A DNA stretch of 64,000 bases from Erinaceus europaeus (GCF_950295315.1 NC_080164.1:112364447-112428446); one strand, 5' to 3'; shown: positions 1-12,272, counted from the stretch's first letter. Notes: generated by a model not told the origin, from the letters alone. Numbers and translations: made by a program.

Positions 1-696
1 ACATAGGCTCCTGTGCTGATTATAGGTCCCAGATTGATGGGGTTTATAGTTAACAATATTTATATACTTTTCCCATATTTGGGAGCTACTATCTTCCCTG
101 ATCCAGATTTCTGGTCCTTTTTCCAACTCTGACACCACTCCCCCAGACAAAGCTTAGGTCACCTGCATATTAGATATCAATCACAAGCAAAAACTAGTAG
201 GGTTATACTTAAAATAGACCTACTAGCTTTTTCCTAAATGGAAAACCCAAATCTTCATCTGCAATATTCCTGATTAGTCAGCAGTTTGTTCTGCTTTATA
301 TCTTACCTTTTTTTCAGCCACCAGGTTCCAGATATTATCATGATGCCAATCAGACTTCTCAGGACAGACAACCCCACCAATGTGTCCTGAAGCCCCACCT
401 CCCCAGTTCCTTACCTGGCTAGGGATAGAGAGAGACAGGCTGGGAATATGGATTCACCTGTCAGCATCCATGTTCAGCGGGGAAGAAATTACAGAAGCCA
501 GATCTTCCACCATCTGCACCCTACAATTATCCTGGGTTCATACTCCCAGAGGGATAAAGAATAGGGAAGCTATCAAGGGAGAGGATTGGTTATGGAATTC
601 TGGTGGTGGGGATTATGTGGAGTAGTGCCCTTCTTATACCATGGTCTTGTCAATATTTCCATTTTATAAATAAAAATTTAAAAAATAAAAAAGAAA
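1..696 (+). mobile_element. Family R retroposon copy (5' cut by window edge)
   Basis: Matches 52480-53115 in the same orientation and the reverse of 34636-35715 (shared GGGAGCTACT, TTCCCTGATCCAG, CAATATTTATATAC). It ends in TTTATAAATAAAAA plus an A-rich tail. Non-coding; apparently mobilised by L1-type machinery. Confidence 0.75.
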
Positions 697-777
697 GTGA
701 TTTCAGCTCAGTGAAGCCACAAGCCCAAAGTCAAATGGATGAAGTGTTTATTTTTTTAAAAAAAGACTTTCTAAAAA

Positions 778-1062
778 TATTTATTTATTTATTTCCTTTT
801 TTGTTGCCTTTGTTGTTTTTATTGTCGTTGTAGTTGTTGTTGTTATTGATGTTGTCGTTGTTGGATAGGACAGAGAGAAATGGAGTGAGGAGGAGAAGAC
901 AGAGAGGGAAAGAGAAAGAGAGACATCTGCAGACCTGCTTCACTGCCTGTGAAGCGACTCCCCTGCAGATAGGAAGCCGCAGAGGGCTCCAACTGGGATC
1001 CTTAAGCCAGTCCTTGCGCTTGGCACCACCTACGCTTAACCTGCTGCACTACTGCGGGACTG
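778..1062 (-). mobile_element. tRNA-derived SINE
   Basis: Minus orientation; tail complement TTTATTTATTTATT, GGATAGGACAGAGAGAAATGG core and tRNA-like head near 1000-1060. Confidence 0.88.
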
Positions 1063-1120
1063 CCTGTAATAACATTCTTAAAGTTAGATAATAACATTCT
1101 GAAAGTTAGAAAAGGCAAAT

Positions 1121-1290
1121 GGGGACTGGGGAGCTATATAATGGTTCTGCAAAAGACTCTCCTTGAGGCTCTGAGAACCCAGGTTCAACCCCCAGCACCA
1201 CCATCAGCAGAGCTGAGCAGGTTTCTTTCTGTACTGTTCATTCTGTATTTCTCTTTCTTTAAATAAATGAGTAAACTATTAAAACAATAA
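1121..1290 (+). mobile_element. SINE, second type (ATAATGGTT head)
   Basis: Contains CTCCTTGAGGCTCTGAGAAC, CAGGTTCAACCCCCAGCACC (B-box-like) and AGAGCTGAGCAG; the same type as 33485-33600 and 51476-51600. Confidence 0.75.
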
Positions 1291-1292
1291 CA

Positions 1293-1600
1293 AGGGGAGT
1301 CGGGCTGTAGCGCAGCGGGTTAAGTGCAGGTGGCGCAAAGCACAAGGACCGGCATAAGGATCCCGGTTCGAACCCCGGCTCCCCACCTGCAGGGGAGTCG
1401 CTTCACAAGCGGTGAAGCAGGTCTGCAGGTGTCTATCTTTCTCTCCTCCTCTCTGTCTTCCCCTCCTCTCTCCATTTCTCTCTGTCCTATCCAACAACGA
1501 CAACAACAATAATAACTACAACAATAAAACAACAAGGGCAACAAAAGGGAATAAATAAATAAATAAATAAAACAATAACAAAGCAAACTCATAAAATATT
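1293..1600 (+). mobile_element. tRNA-derived SINE, well preserved
   Basis: Nearly consensus copy: A-box TAGCGCAGCGGG (1308-1319), B-box GGTTCGAACCC (1365-1375), core with CTGCAGGTGTCTATC, and a CAACAACAATAATAAC plus AATAAATAAATAAA tail. A young-looking source for comparison with the others. Confidence 0.92.
1308..1375 (+). promoter_or_regulatory. Pol III internal promoter of SINE
   Basis: A-box and B-box both match the Pol III consensus with about 45 bp between them; this is the tRNA-like head of the SINE and not a tRNA gene, since a full cloverleaf is not preserved. Confidence 0.75.
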
Positions 1601-2310
1601 AAACAACAACAAAATCAAATGAGCAAAATCTTAAAACAACAACGACAAGGCCAGTGGAGCTTTTCTTTGTTCTTATTTCCTGCTGGTGGTTCCTACAATG
1701 ACATACAAGTCACAGGCGTGACTGGATGATTCTGTCCCCAGAAGGTGGTGATTAGTGGCTTAACCTGTGCTGAATCACTTCCATGTCTGTCTTTTTTGTT
1801 ACTCTCAGGAGCAGGGAGAGCGCTGAATTGCTCCTACTTCTGGGCCAGTGTGCTTCACCATCTGGACTGCTTCTAGCAGCAGGAAGTGCCCTCTTCTTCC
1901 CTAAGGGAGAAAAATAAAATCAGAGGTAAATGCCTTTGAAAGCAGCCCCAAGCCTGTTTACCCGCCTGTACTCCACCTCCCTTAAGTCTCCATTTTCTTC
2001 ATTTTACTCCCTCCAGCTACACTCACAAGGAGAGAGAAAAGGACATGCCCATTATAAGCCTCAGTGTGGGGCCACTACCCAGCACTCTCTGTGGGTGGGT
2101 CTAATTGGTCAGTATATGGGACTTCCTATTGATGCTTTTAGTGGCCCTGGAGTTCAGTTCCATAAACTTTGAGATTTGCCATTCATAACAGGAAGGTCAA
2201 GCTCTCCACACTTACTGTTCTGCTATTTAGATTGCTATTCTCTGTGCATTCCCAAGTAATTAACGGATGTGGTCACACTTTCAAGCATTCCAGAAAGACA
2301 AAGGGAAAAA

Positions 2311-2386
2311 CACCACCACCACCACCACCACCACCACCACCACCACCACCACCACCACCACCACCACCACCACCACCACCACCACC
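2311..2386. repeat. (CAC)n microsatellite
   Basis: 76 bp of perfect CAC repeat, about 25 units. Reading frames through it are homopolymers (His, Thr or Pro) and not genes. Confidence 0.98.
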
Positions 2387-3275
2387 TTGAGGGCTGGTTT
2401 AGAATCAGAAGAGTTGCTTGTTTCTGCAGACTTCAGACCAGCAGATGTCAGCCTATATTAATAAGGATGGAAAGCAGGCACACATCCTAAGGCTGGTGGG
2501 AGCCAGATGTAGTCTCACAGGCTTTTGCAGGAGGAGCCAGCCAGCAGAGGTTAACATTCAGCACTAGAAAGCACCAGGACACTGTGCTCTGTAGACATTT
2601 TAAAAATTTTAATTATGGAGCTTAACTGTGCCATAGATCACTGATAATTTATGAGGCTTGATTTTGTTCATCCAAGTAGTTCAAAAGTCACTGTTAACAC
2701 CTCTGTCCACGTAATGGTGTTTGACTTGAGCTTTACTCATACTACAAGACAAATGACTGTGTGCAGGCAATACAGTTTTTCTTTTCTTTTCCTGCTGTTT
2801 GCCCATTTACTTTTTCTGTGGTTGCGTTTATTGGGATTCACAGCTCACTGCCTGGTATTAGACATACGAAGCAGCTTTTCTTTTCTGCTCCTAGTTGGAT
2901 GAGAAATGTAAATGGTAAACTATGTTAAAAAGTATGTTGCTTTGGATTTCACTGACAAAACAGTACCCACAAGCATCAAAAAAAAGACCAAACTTTTCCT
3001 CTTGGCAGTAACCACTCCGATTCTAGATGTTACTTTTAGGACAGAAGGACTGTGTCTGGATTAATCTAACAGAAGTGCCCCCCCCTATATTTTTCATGAA
3101 TATATGCAACATTAAACATGTGGGGGATTCCATTAACACACTGAGGACAACAGTCGAGTGCATTCAGAGTGATTTTACTTAGCATTGGAATTTAACAGAA
3201 GAGGAAGGGTAATATATTAAATTGAATAAGAGAGGCATGAAATTAAAGAATTGAGCCTGTTAGCATCTCCCCCCA

Positions 3276-3278
<3 letters not shown>

Positions 3279-3332
<54 letters not shown>
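3279..3332. repeat. (TG)n microsatellite
   Basis: About 27 uninterrupted dinucleotide units. Confidence 0.97.
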
Positions 3333-4068
3333 GGAGAGGATAGGGAGAGAGATTAGGTATGTTTTGCCCTGATAGTTTATTTAGTTTTCAAACTCCCTCA
3401 AGCTGGTCCTTGTCAGTGAACTGGGATTTCACTCCCTGTGTCTCTTTATAGTTTCCTTGAATTTTTATCCCTGGTGATTATTTGAACACTAGCAGTCAGG
3501 TTTTTATCTATTTTACCCCACCTCCCTATGAAAGTCAAATTACCTTCAAAGTCAGAGATAATGAAATAAAACTTCACCTTTCCTTATCCCTCTGGAAAAA
3601 TAAGAATTAAAAATACTCAACAGATGTGGTCTTATTCACCTTCTGTAAAGTCCTTTTTGAAGTAGCAACTGTAGATTTCAGAAACAAGCTACCATGGCCT
3701 ATTGTTGGCAGAATCAAATCACACTCCTTTATCTCCAGGATGGTTTTGACATCTGAACTTCATTTTAAAATAAACTCTACAGAAAAGAAGAAGGAGGAGG
3801 AAACTTTATTCAGTCTTATTTAATCCTTGACAGAGAGATATTTTAACTGTTCTTTGTAGAAGAGAAAATCTGAAAGCTTAGGTTTAATTATATCCATGAT
3901 ATTAGGTTTATCTATTTTGAATTTCAAACATCTGGTTTATAAATCTTTCATTTGTTGTAAATCTGAGATGACAGAGATCTTTTTATTTTCTAGCAAGTTA
4001 CAAAAAGTCTAAGGTATTTTTGTTGTTGTTGTTGTTTTGTTTACCTTTACAAAATAAATAATCTCAGG

Positions 4069-4285
4069 ACCAGGCAGTAGTGCATCTAGTTAAGCACACA
4101 AATTACAGTGCACAAGGAACCAGGATCAAGTCCCTGGTTCCCACCTACAGAGGGAAAGATTCATGAGTGCTGAAGCAAGGCTGCAGATGTCTCTGTTCTT
4201 TCCTCTCTATCTCTCTGTCCCCTCTAAATTTCTCTGTCTCTATTCAATAATAAATATATAAAATATTAAAAGAATAATGACAACA
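4069..4285 (+). mobile_element. tRNA-derived SINE, old
   Basis: AGTGCATCTAGTTAAGCACAC head, CAGGATCAAGTCCCTGGTTC and AATAATAAATATA tail. Confidence 0.82.
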
Positions 4286-4560
4286 AAAATAAAATAGATA
4301 ATCTCCTAATGGTAAAGATATTGGTATACAAAAGAGGATAAGCTATTTTGTACTTAATTTCTAACATAAGAGTTTAGGTATAGTGACAGAAAAAAAATGA
4401 CAGAATGTTTAAAACAAGCCCCTGTCTAAGGATCCCACCCACAGTTCTGGACATGACCAAGGAACTCTTGCTCATAGCACTTATCAGTAGAACTATGAGT
4501 GGGGAGATGAATAAAGACAAGACCAAGAGAGGAAGGAGACATGTCTCCCACCCTTCCATA

Positions 4561-4618
4561 TTTCCTTCCTTCCTTCCCTTCCTTCTTTTCCTTTTGGCCC
4601 TTCTTTCCTTCCTTCCTC
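4561..4618. repeat. (CCTT)n-rich simple repeat
   Basis: Imperfect TTCC/CTTT tract. Confidence 0.8.
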
Positions 4619-4867
4619 AGGGTGATTTCTGTCCTGTTTTTTCTCTTCATACATGTCTGCTGGAACACTTCCCCACTGCTGGGTTTAGGGTTCCATCCAC
4701 TGATCTCCCACTGCAAGGTTCAGGTTATTTCTGGAATTGTTCATATACAGTGTTTGGCACGGAACAGAAGTGCAAATGTGCCTTAAAATAATTGTGTTAA
4801 TTTCATAGGGGCTTCTTAACATTCCAAAAAATAACAATTCTAAACCTCTATATTGTCACTGAATGGC

Positions 4868-5275
4868 TTTTTTTTTTTTAGAATTTTTAAAAGTTTTATT
4901 TATAAAATGGAAATATTGATAAGAGCATAGGATAAAGAAGTACATTTCTACACAATGTCCACCCCCCAGAGCTCCATATACAATCCCCTCCCTTGATAGC
5001 TTCCCTATTCTTTATCTCTCTAGGAGTATGGACCCAGGATCATTATGGAGTACAGAAGATGGAAGGTCTGACTTTTGTAATTGCTTTTCCGCTGAACATG
5101 GGCATTGGCAGGTTAATCCATACTCCCCACCCGTCTCTCTCTTTCCTAAGTGGGGCAGGGATCTGGGGAGGTAGGGCTGCAAGACACATGGCAGGGTTGT
5201 CTGCCCAGGGAAAACAGGTTGGAATCATGGTATCATCTAGAACCTGGTGGCTGAAAAAGAGTTAAGATATAAACC
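4868..5275 (-). mobile_element. Family R, 3' end copy
   Basis: Minus orientation: T-rich start (tail), then TTTATAAAATGGAAA and the CTCTAGGAGTATGGACCCAGG core shared with the copies at 18440 and 34636. Confidence 0.75.
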
Positions 5276-6345
5276 AAATGGATTTTAATCCCTTGACATA
5301 GTTAAGAGCCAGATTTGTGTATTACACTTTTCCATTTTAGAATTATATTATTTGATATTTTTCTGTGTATTTAAAGAAACAGAATGCAGACTAAATAAAT
5401 GCTAAATGGTGTAATGACTTCATCTAAATGCTAACTGTGATTGACTGCAGACATTTTCCTTACTTGGTAGGAAATTGCATGCTGAGAAATATCTTTTTTT
5501 TTTTTTTGCAGTTAATTCACTGATTATATTTTGAAAATGAGAAAACTGCATTCACTTAAATTGGGTCAACAATCACAGGTTTGTGAGAAAAAGCCTAACC
5601 ACCATTTAAACTTTCCTTCCCTTCAGGTTTCTCCCCATTAAGAGGGTAAAGGTGCATTGAAATAGCTTAAATCAAGCTAATTAATATTTAATGAGTGATT
5701 GACCAAGTGCCAGATGTGAACATACCGTGACCAAAGCCAAGGAAATATATTTCCATGGTTTTAACAACAGAGTCTTTTGGGAATTATTATTCAACCAGGT
5801 TGTTAAAATATTCCTAGTTTCCATAATCAGGCATATATTTTCTGTTTCTATGTTTAGAGAAGAAATAAAAATCTTCGCCCTTAGAGTCAATAGACAAAAA
5901 AACTGTGTCTCAAGAAAATTCAACATTGTGCATCTCAAAGCTGCTGGAAGCGCAGATAATTTAAATCCCGCAGTGCTGATTTTGGCTGCAGTGGATAGCT
6001 ATTTCTGCAGTGTGATGGAACGTTCCCATTTGGGGGATTCGCCTATTATTTTATCTTCATCAACTGCTACTCACACTCTGCCTCATAGGCTGACACTGCC
6101 AACATACTGCAACTCAACTCAAACTTTCACTTCTTAAATGTTGAAATTCCTAGTTACTCCCTGTCACACATTGCTTCTTGCCCTGATTCTCCAGAGAAAC
6201 TCTCTCCCATTGTTTGTGTTTTTCTATGCATTTCAAACACCTTTATTTTATTGTACATTCAGAAATACAAAGGAACTGTGACAGGCTGGGTTGGCTGGGA
6301 AAGCTGGCTCTAAGATGGGAATTTTGTACAGATAATACATTAGAA
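5276..6345. other. Unique intergenic sequence
   Basis: No recognised repeat or exon. A 136-codon frame at 5727-6137 has no recognisable domain. Confidence 0.5.
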
Positions 6346-6575
6346 AGCGGTATTTGGGGGCAATTGATAGTGTACCTGGCTAAGCACCAGGTTACCATAA
6401 ACAAGGACCCAAGTTCAAGCCCCTGGTCTCTACCTGTGGGGGATGGGAGGTGAAGTTAGGAAGCTTCCTGAGTGGTGAATCAGGTTTGCAGGTGTCTCTC
6501 TGTCTCTCTTTCCTGACCTCCCCTTCCATCTCCATTTCACTCTGCATCAATTTAGTAGTTAAATAAAATATTAAG
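6346..6575 (+). mobile_element. tRNA-derived SINE, old
   Basis: GATAGTGTACCTGGCTAAGC head, CAAGTTCAAGCCCCTGGTC and TTTGCAGGTGTCTCTC core. Confidence 0.82.
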
Positions 6576-6941
6576 AAACATAAAAGGAAGTGGTTTCTGG
6601 ATTAACAACTGTGGAGTAGAGAGAAAAAGGGTGAGCAGATCTTGAACTTCAATGTAGCAGGACTTCTGCTCAGCTGGTCCCACAGGGGAGAGAAAGAGAG
6701 AGAGAGAGAGACAGAGAGAGAGAAGATGTGAAGCTCTCCTGAGTTCGTGTGAGTGGCCAAGACCTTTACATGTCATGTTCTAGGATGCCTCTTGGGTGGA
6801 AGTAAGTCATAGAGACTGTCTTCACTTGAGTCAGTTCCCAGGTTCACAGAGAACATTACCAGTAGCTACAAAAGTAGCTCTCTGTCACTCAGGGGACATT
6901 GGTGGCATTTCCTGTTTTCTGCTAAGTCCAGACTGATCCAA

Positions 6942-7665
6942 TGCTGGGAATACTGTGAGAACAATGTTGAGCATGGTGAGGCTTTTCCCATTGAAAACTG
7001 GGGAACTAAGGAAATGAATCTTCCTGTCAGACTCCCTCTCTCTGAAGTTAAGCTTGCGAGAGGTACAGACCTCAGTTCTCTGCCTCCCTGTTAGCTTACT
7101 CCCTGTCTCCAGAGACTTTGCATTTTTATGCCTCCAGGGGTTTGGCATTCCTTAAAACATTAAGCCAGCTCCCCTGCTTCACCCTGCATTCCTTGATAAA
7201 ATGGCCCACTCTCTTATATCTTATTATCTACATATCAGTGTTCTGCTTTGTCTAACAAATGACTTAAGGTCTCCTCCCTATTCTGCTCATTTGATATATT
7301 CTTTTCTACCCTCAAGACCCTCCCTGCCTGCAGGGCATTATTAATCTTATCAGTTAAACCTCTCGCAACAGTTGCTAAGGAAGTTCCTACCTTTTCCAGC
7401 TCCCTTTTACCTTTCTTCATCCCTTTCCTAACCATGTATGGTATTGTCAAGCCACTTTAGTTTTTGACTTGCCACTTCTGTTTTCTGGCCTTGAAGAGCT
7501 GGGGTGCTTGGACCGGGATCCTTACGCCAGCCCTTGTGCTTTGCCACATATGTGCTTAGCCTGCTGTGCTACTGCCAGACTCTGGGGCATGCAGATGAGT
7601 AAAGATTTGGAAGGCCTTGCCACCACCAACTTGGTTCCTGGGTCTTCTCTCATGTTGCTAGCCCA
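6942..7665 (+). mobile_element. Old solo LTR of the same family
   Basis: Collinear with the LTR at 54393-55061 (shared: AACATTAAGCCAGCTCCCC, ACAAATGACTTAAGGTCTCC, AACCATGTATGGTATTGTC). It starts at a degenerate TGCTGGGAA; the AATAAA position is AGTAAA. No convincing target duplication. Positions 7505-7580 look like a minus-strand SINE head, unlike the matching part of the 54-kb copy. Confidence 0.78.
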
Positions 7666-7699
7666 GAAATTTAACTGTGACATTTATTTATCTAGAATG

Positions 7700-7988
7700 A
7701 TTTTATTATTATTTTTTAAGTCATCACTGAGGTTATTGCTGGGGCTCTGTGCCTGCATGACAAGTCCATAGCTCCAGGTGACCATATCTCTCCCCCCATT
7801 TTTCCTTTCTATTTTATTTGATAGGACATAGAGAAATTGAAAGAGAAGAAGAGAGGCAGTAAGAGAGAAACATGCAGACATGCTTCACCACTCATGAAGC
7901 TTCCCTCATGCAGGTATAGGTAGGGGCTGGAACCCTTGTCCATGGTAGTGTGTAAGCTCAACTGGGTGCAGCACCATTCGACCCCTTA
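7700..7988 (-). mobile_element. tRNA-derived SINE, extended 3' type
   Basis: TTATTGCTGGGGCTCTGTGCC 3' extension, TTTGATAGGACATAGAG core and head near 7950-7985. Confidence 0.82.
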
Positions 7989-8029
7989 TTTATTTATCCT
8001 TATGTGTAAGATGTAGTGAGAATGGCTGG

Positions 8030-8225
8030 CTGCTGGGGAGTGGGGGAAAGCTCACATGAATAGTGTGCGACTTAGCCATTTGCACAAAACAGGCATGAGC
8101 CCTGCCCCTATCACATTGAAGACAGCTTCAGTACGGTGGTCTCTTTCCCTCTCTGCCTCTTTACTCATCTTAAAATATCTATATCTATGTCTACATCTAC
8201 ATCTATATCTATCTATATATTAGAG
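8030..8225 (+). mobile_element. SINE fragment, third type, with (TATC)n tail
   Basis: CATTTGCACAAAACAGGCATGAGCC head region, GTGGTCTCTTTCCCTCTCTG, then an expanded TATCTA tail. Confidence 0.6.
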
Positions 8226-8330
8226 ATCATAGTTCTGCTTAACACTGGCCGATGGCAAAGCAGAGAATTGAACCCAGAGCCTCAGGCATGCAAGTCCTGT
8301 TTTCTGTTGCACCAAGATTCTCCTGGTCTA
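8226..8330 (-). mobile_element. SINE fragment, second type
   Basis: GAATTGAACCCAGAGCCTC and GGCATGCAAGTCCTGTTTTC, the complement of the ATAATGGTT-head SINE. Confidence 0.55.
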
Positions 8331-8834
8331 TGAGTGTACTTTTAACAAAGAAGACTAAATCTATATTTTCTAAGAGAACATATGATGTTTCTAAGACTTT
8401 AAACAATCCCATGAGAAGTCTCTTTGGGAGACAACTTGAAGGACTAAATTAAAAAGAATAATTGAGGAACAGTAAAAAAAATAATAAATGAAATGGCATT
8501 GGAATGAGAGGGGAATGAGAGCAATGTTGTGGGCTATAGCTAGGATGAAGTGACCCTACATTTTTTAATTAATTAATTAATTAATTAATTTATTCTAAAG
8601 TGTAGGAAGCATGGCTGCCAGTGTGTAGTTGGGCACTGTGAGAGTTGCCTGAATCTGAATACCTGCCACACATCTACTGTCCTTTGACTCTTACACAGAT
8701 GTTTGTAACAAAGGTGACATAAATAGAACAGCAGTTGATTGGATAAAGAAAAATTACTGCAGTTTTGAGACTTAGCCTGGAATAATTGGAGGGAGACATA
8801 CAAAAACAGACACATGTCTTTTTTTTTTTAAAGT
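8331..8834. other. Unique sequence with a TTAA run
   Basis: (TTAA)n at about 8563-8592; otherwise nothing recognised. Confidence 0.5.
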
Positions 8835-9070
8835 GACCATTGTGCAGCAGTCTAGAGAGATGTTACACTTTCTCACTGGACATGGAGGAGCCCTGAGCAC
8901 CAAAATAATTCACCTGTGTAGAGTTTTGGCACTGTCAGAGATATGATCAAGGCTCAAACACAGCCCCTACTGCACTGGAGGAAGCTTTGGCATGTCAGGG
9001 ACTTTTCCTCTCTCTCTGCTTCTATCTCTGTATGAGATAAAATGAAGCCCTAGTGATGACAAAATATATA
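8835..9070 (+). mobile_element. SINE, third type (CACTGGAGGAAGC core)
   Basis: AAGGCTCAAACACAGCCCC, GCACTGGAGGAAGCTTTGGC and CTCTCTCTGCTTCTATC; A-rich tail degraded. Confidence 0.65.
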
Positions 9071-9429
9071 GAGATATACCAAACATACCTTCATTTACAA
9101 AATCAATTAGTGACTGTATGATAAACAAATGTACTGGGTATAACTAGCTAATCAGATGGCATGTGTACAATTGTTGTGATGTTATAGCTCCCACCTTGTA
9201 TTGAAACTGATTCATAAAGAATCATAAAGAATGAATCCAGGCAGTGTGCATGTGTAAGGTTATGTTTAAACCTAAATAATTATTGGTAGGCTTCTAACAT
9301 TAGAGAATACACTCCTAAGTTTCTGTTTTTTGCATCCCCTTGTCCTATATGCCTGTAAAGACTCATTGTTCCTTTGAACAACCTCCTTCCCCACCTCCAC
9401 CCCCTTTTCTGTAGATTTACATTTAGTTT

Positions 9430-9630
9430 TCTTTTTTATTTCTTTTAAGACAGGATTATTACTGGAATTTGGTGCCTGCATGACTCTAGACCTCCAGGCA
9501 GCCATATTCCCCCTTTCATATAAAGGGTGAGAGATAGAGAGAGGGAGACAAAGAGATAGGGGGACTCAAACCTGGGTCCTTGATCATGGTAATATGTGTG
9601 GTTAACCAGATGCAGCATTGCCCAACCCCT
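9430..9630 (-). mobile_element. tRNA-derived SINE, old
   Basis: TTTTAAGACAGGATTATTAC side, CTCAAACCTGGGTCCTTGATC and TGGTTAACCAGATGCAGCA head. Confidence 0.8.
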
Positions 9631-10089
9631 TAAGTTTTATTTTTTAAATTGTATTTATTTACTTTAATGGGACAAGTACAGAGAAAGAAGATATATGTAG
9701 AGGAATAAGGGTAAGAGAGAGAAAAGGAAAGGAGAGAGAGAGGGAGGGGGAAGGAGAGGGAGACAGGACAGAGCCCTGCTCAGCTCTAGTTTATGTTTAT
9801 ATAGGCTGTATAGTGATCTAGGTCTGCAGTGGAACAGGTGATGCAGCAGTGGAGAGTTGACAGCACACTGTTGTCTATTGTCCCATGTGCGAGCAGAGGA
9901 TGGTTGCAGGCCCTGAGGGAGGCAGCCTCAGAGCTGTGGGAAGACCAGCACACAGACAGGAACCTCCCAGGAAGGTGGGCAGATCATGGGCCATTGTAAG
10001 AGTGTTGTCAAAACTTTTCAAAATACTCTTGGGAAATGACTGGGGAGGACACCTAGAAGCCACCAGCATTTTGTTATTTTTGTTTTAGT
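9631..10089. other. Purine-rich and unique sequence
   Basis: A GA-rich tract at 9705-9765, probably SINE-derived; the remainder to 10089 is not recognised. Confidence 0.45.
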
Positions 10090-10488
10090 CTGTTCATAAT
10101 GTTTGCCAATATACAGATATACTTACAAATGTCATATGATCCAGCAATTCCACTGCTAGACATATACTCAAAGGATACAATAACACTGATATGAAGGCAT
10201 ATATGCACCCCCATGTTCATAGAATATTTATTCACAATAACAAAAACATGGAAACAACAAAAATTCCCTTAGCAGATGACTGGATAAAAATGTTATGGGA
10301 CATATACTCAAAAGAGTATTACAAATCACTAAAAAAGAATGATATTGTGTCCTTTTGGATAAAGTGAATGGAAATGGAGAATATGATGCTTAGTGAAACA
10401 AGTAAGGAGGTGAAGAACAACTATAGAATGGTTTCACTCATACTCAAAATATAGAAAACTGAGTAAATGGATGTGAAAAAACAAAACG
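10090..10488 (+). mobile_element. L1 3' end, old
   Basis: Plus orientation, degenerate ORF2 C-terminal and 3' UTR sequence (CCAGCAATTCCACTGCTAG, AAAACATGGAAACAAC, GGTTTCACTCATACTC). Confidence 0.8.
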
Positions 10489-11324
10489 TGATAAAGAAAG
10501 GGGACTCAGGGAGAATTCTGGTACAAACACTCCATTTATTCAGGGGTGGGCTTGGGTATATATAGAGAAAGTTAAACAAAGAACATTTTTCAAATACATC
10601 AGAAATTACAGGTTTCTTTTTTTTTTAACATTTCTTTTTATTTTATTTTATTTATTGATTCATGAGAAATGATAGGAGAGAGAGAGAGAGAGAAAGAATC
10701 AGACATCATTCTGGTACATGTGCTGCCAGGGACTGAACTCAGTGCCTCAAGCTTGAGAGTCCAATGCATCATTATCTACTGTGCACTTCCCGGACCACAA
10801 TTACAGGTTTCTTAAAGGTCAGCTTGCCCCTATGGTAGGGAGCTGGTATGACAAGAATTGATGTGATACATAAAGGTCAAGACAATAATTCTCCATGATG
10901 CAAACAGGTTAATTATCTAAAGGCTTTTGAGAGAAGCATAGGGGTTAAACCAGAAAGGTGAGATGGAAAGAAGATAAACAGGAATTGATGTAAATCATAG
11001 ATATCAAAGCACATAAGAAAATAGAAGTTTTGGGGGTTTTCTCTGTCTGGTGTTTGAGGTGTAAGATGGAGTGTGTTTCTCCTTTGTGAATGAACCTTAA
11101 AGCAGGCAGCCATGTGGCCTGCCAGCAGGGAGAAACTAAGTGCAGGTTTTCTGTGAGCCTGGGAGGCTAACAAGGCAAGCTTAGTCTGGGAGACTTTTTC
11201 CCTCTTGGCTCATCTCTATGACTAGAGAGGCTAACAAGCAGGGTGTCTTTCCAGACCTCCATCCAAGGATGGGGGAGCTTCCCTAAGCTCTACATAGTCT
11301 TACAAGCTTTCACATAGTCCTACA
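10489..11324 (-). mobile_element. Candidate minus-strand LTR containing a SINE
   Basis: Read on the minus strand it runs TGTAGGACTATG...CTTTATCA with a TATATATA element followed by AATAAA (complement of 10535-10540). A SINE at 10617-10798 sits inside with AATTACAGGTTTCTT repeated on both sides. No matching flanking duplication of the LTR itself. Confidence 0.5.
10617..10798 (-). mobile_element. SINE with 15-bp target duplication
   Basis: Flanked by AATTACAGGTTTCTT on both sides; core CAGGGACTGAACTCAGTGCC; T-rich start marks the tail. Confidence 0.8.
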
Positions 11325-11478
11325 GGGAGATAGAGAAAAAGACAGAGGGACACCTGCAGCACTGCTTTACCATTCACAAAGCTTCCCCCCTGCAGGTGGG
11401 GACCAGGGTCTTGAACCCTGTTCCTTGCACACTGTAACATATGTGGTCAACCAGGTGCACCACTACCCAGTCCCCTGA
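11325..11478 (-). mobile_element. tRNA-derived SINE fragment
   Basis: CACCTGCAGCACTGCTTTACC, AGCTTCCCCCCTGCAGGTGG and a CAACCAGGTGCACCACTAC head. Confidence 0.85.
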
Positions 11479-12084
11479 TACCACTTATTTTAAAACTTAC
11501 ATCCATATAGACATTCAAATATTTAGGTAGTTAAATGTATTCTTTTCTCTCTCCACTGCGTCTGTTGCTAATTTGACTGGACAGTTTATAAGAGTCTTAA
11601 AGTGTGATGATAATTTCTCTACACCTCAACAGTGCAGGTGTAAATGCACCCAGAAAAGAACAGCTGCAAAAGTCTAGGAGCATTAACTACATGTTAAGTG
11701 TGGTTTCAGAGCGTCATCTTGAACATATATATGTTTTTTGTAATCTGTTATTTTGACATATATGATAAGTATAATACTTAAAGACTCAATTTGTAACATG
11801 GAAAAAATAATTTTAAAAGGCAACAATAAGCTTAAAATAGATCTAAAATATTTTTATGTGAGAAGCCCTTTTTCATCTTGACAATAACTTTTATTTCTGG
11901 CCTATCATGGCTAGCCATTTTTTTTCCACCCCTCTGAAAAATTTATGTCACTACAATATAAAGAGAAGTGAAGAATTAATATAGCATATTCAGTACAACA
12001 AAATTTCTGGTTAACTTTTCTTTAGAAAGAAAAAATCATATATATATATATATATATGAATGATACCGTGCCATATTAGAGCCT
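11479..12084. other. Unique AT-rich sequence
   Basis: Nothing recognised except (TA)n at 12040-12056. Confidence 0.5.
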
Positions 12085-12272
12085 TTTAAAATATGTATTT
12101 ATGTTTATTTGACAGGACAGGGAGAAATTGAGAGAGAAGCAGAGGTAGACAGTGAAAGAGACAGAGAGACTCCTGATTTAATACTCATGAAGCTTCCCCT
12201 TGCCTGTTAGAAAAAGGGGCTTGAACATGATAATATGTGCTCTCAAATAGGGGTAGCACCACCCAGTCCCTG
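12085..12272 (-). mobile_element. tRNA-derived SINE, old
   Basis: TTTATTTGACAGGACAGGGAG core to GGGTAGCACCACCCAGTCCC head. Confidence 0.82.

Larger units (their letters stand above)
1601..4068. other. Mostly unique intergenic sequence
   Basis: Apart from the CAC and TG microsatellites I see no gene or clear repeat. Short frames only. Confidence 0.5.

Noticed and set aside
1293..1375. tRNA gene
   Set aside because: A- and B-boxes are present, but this is the head of a SINE with a tail and many copies; no full cloverleaf.
2169..2490. Frames encoding poly-His, poly-Thr and poly-Pro
   Set aside because: Readings of the CAC microsatellite.
5727..6137. 136-codon frame
   Set aside because: No recognisable domain, no homology remembered, AT-rich codons and no splice or promoter context; likely chance.
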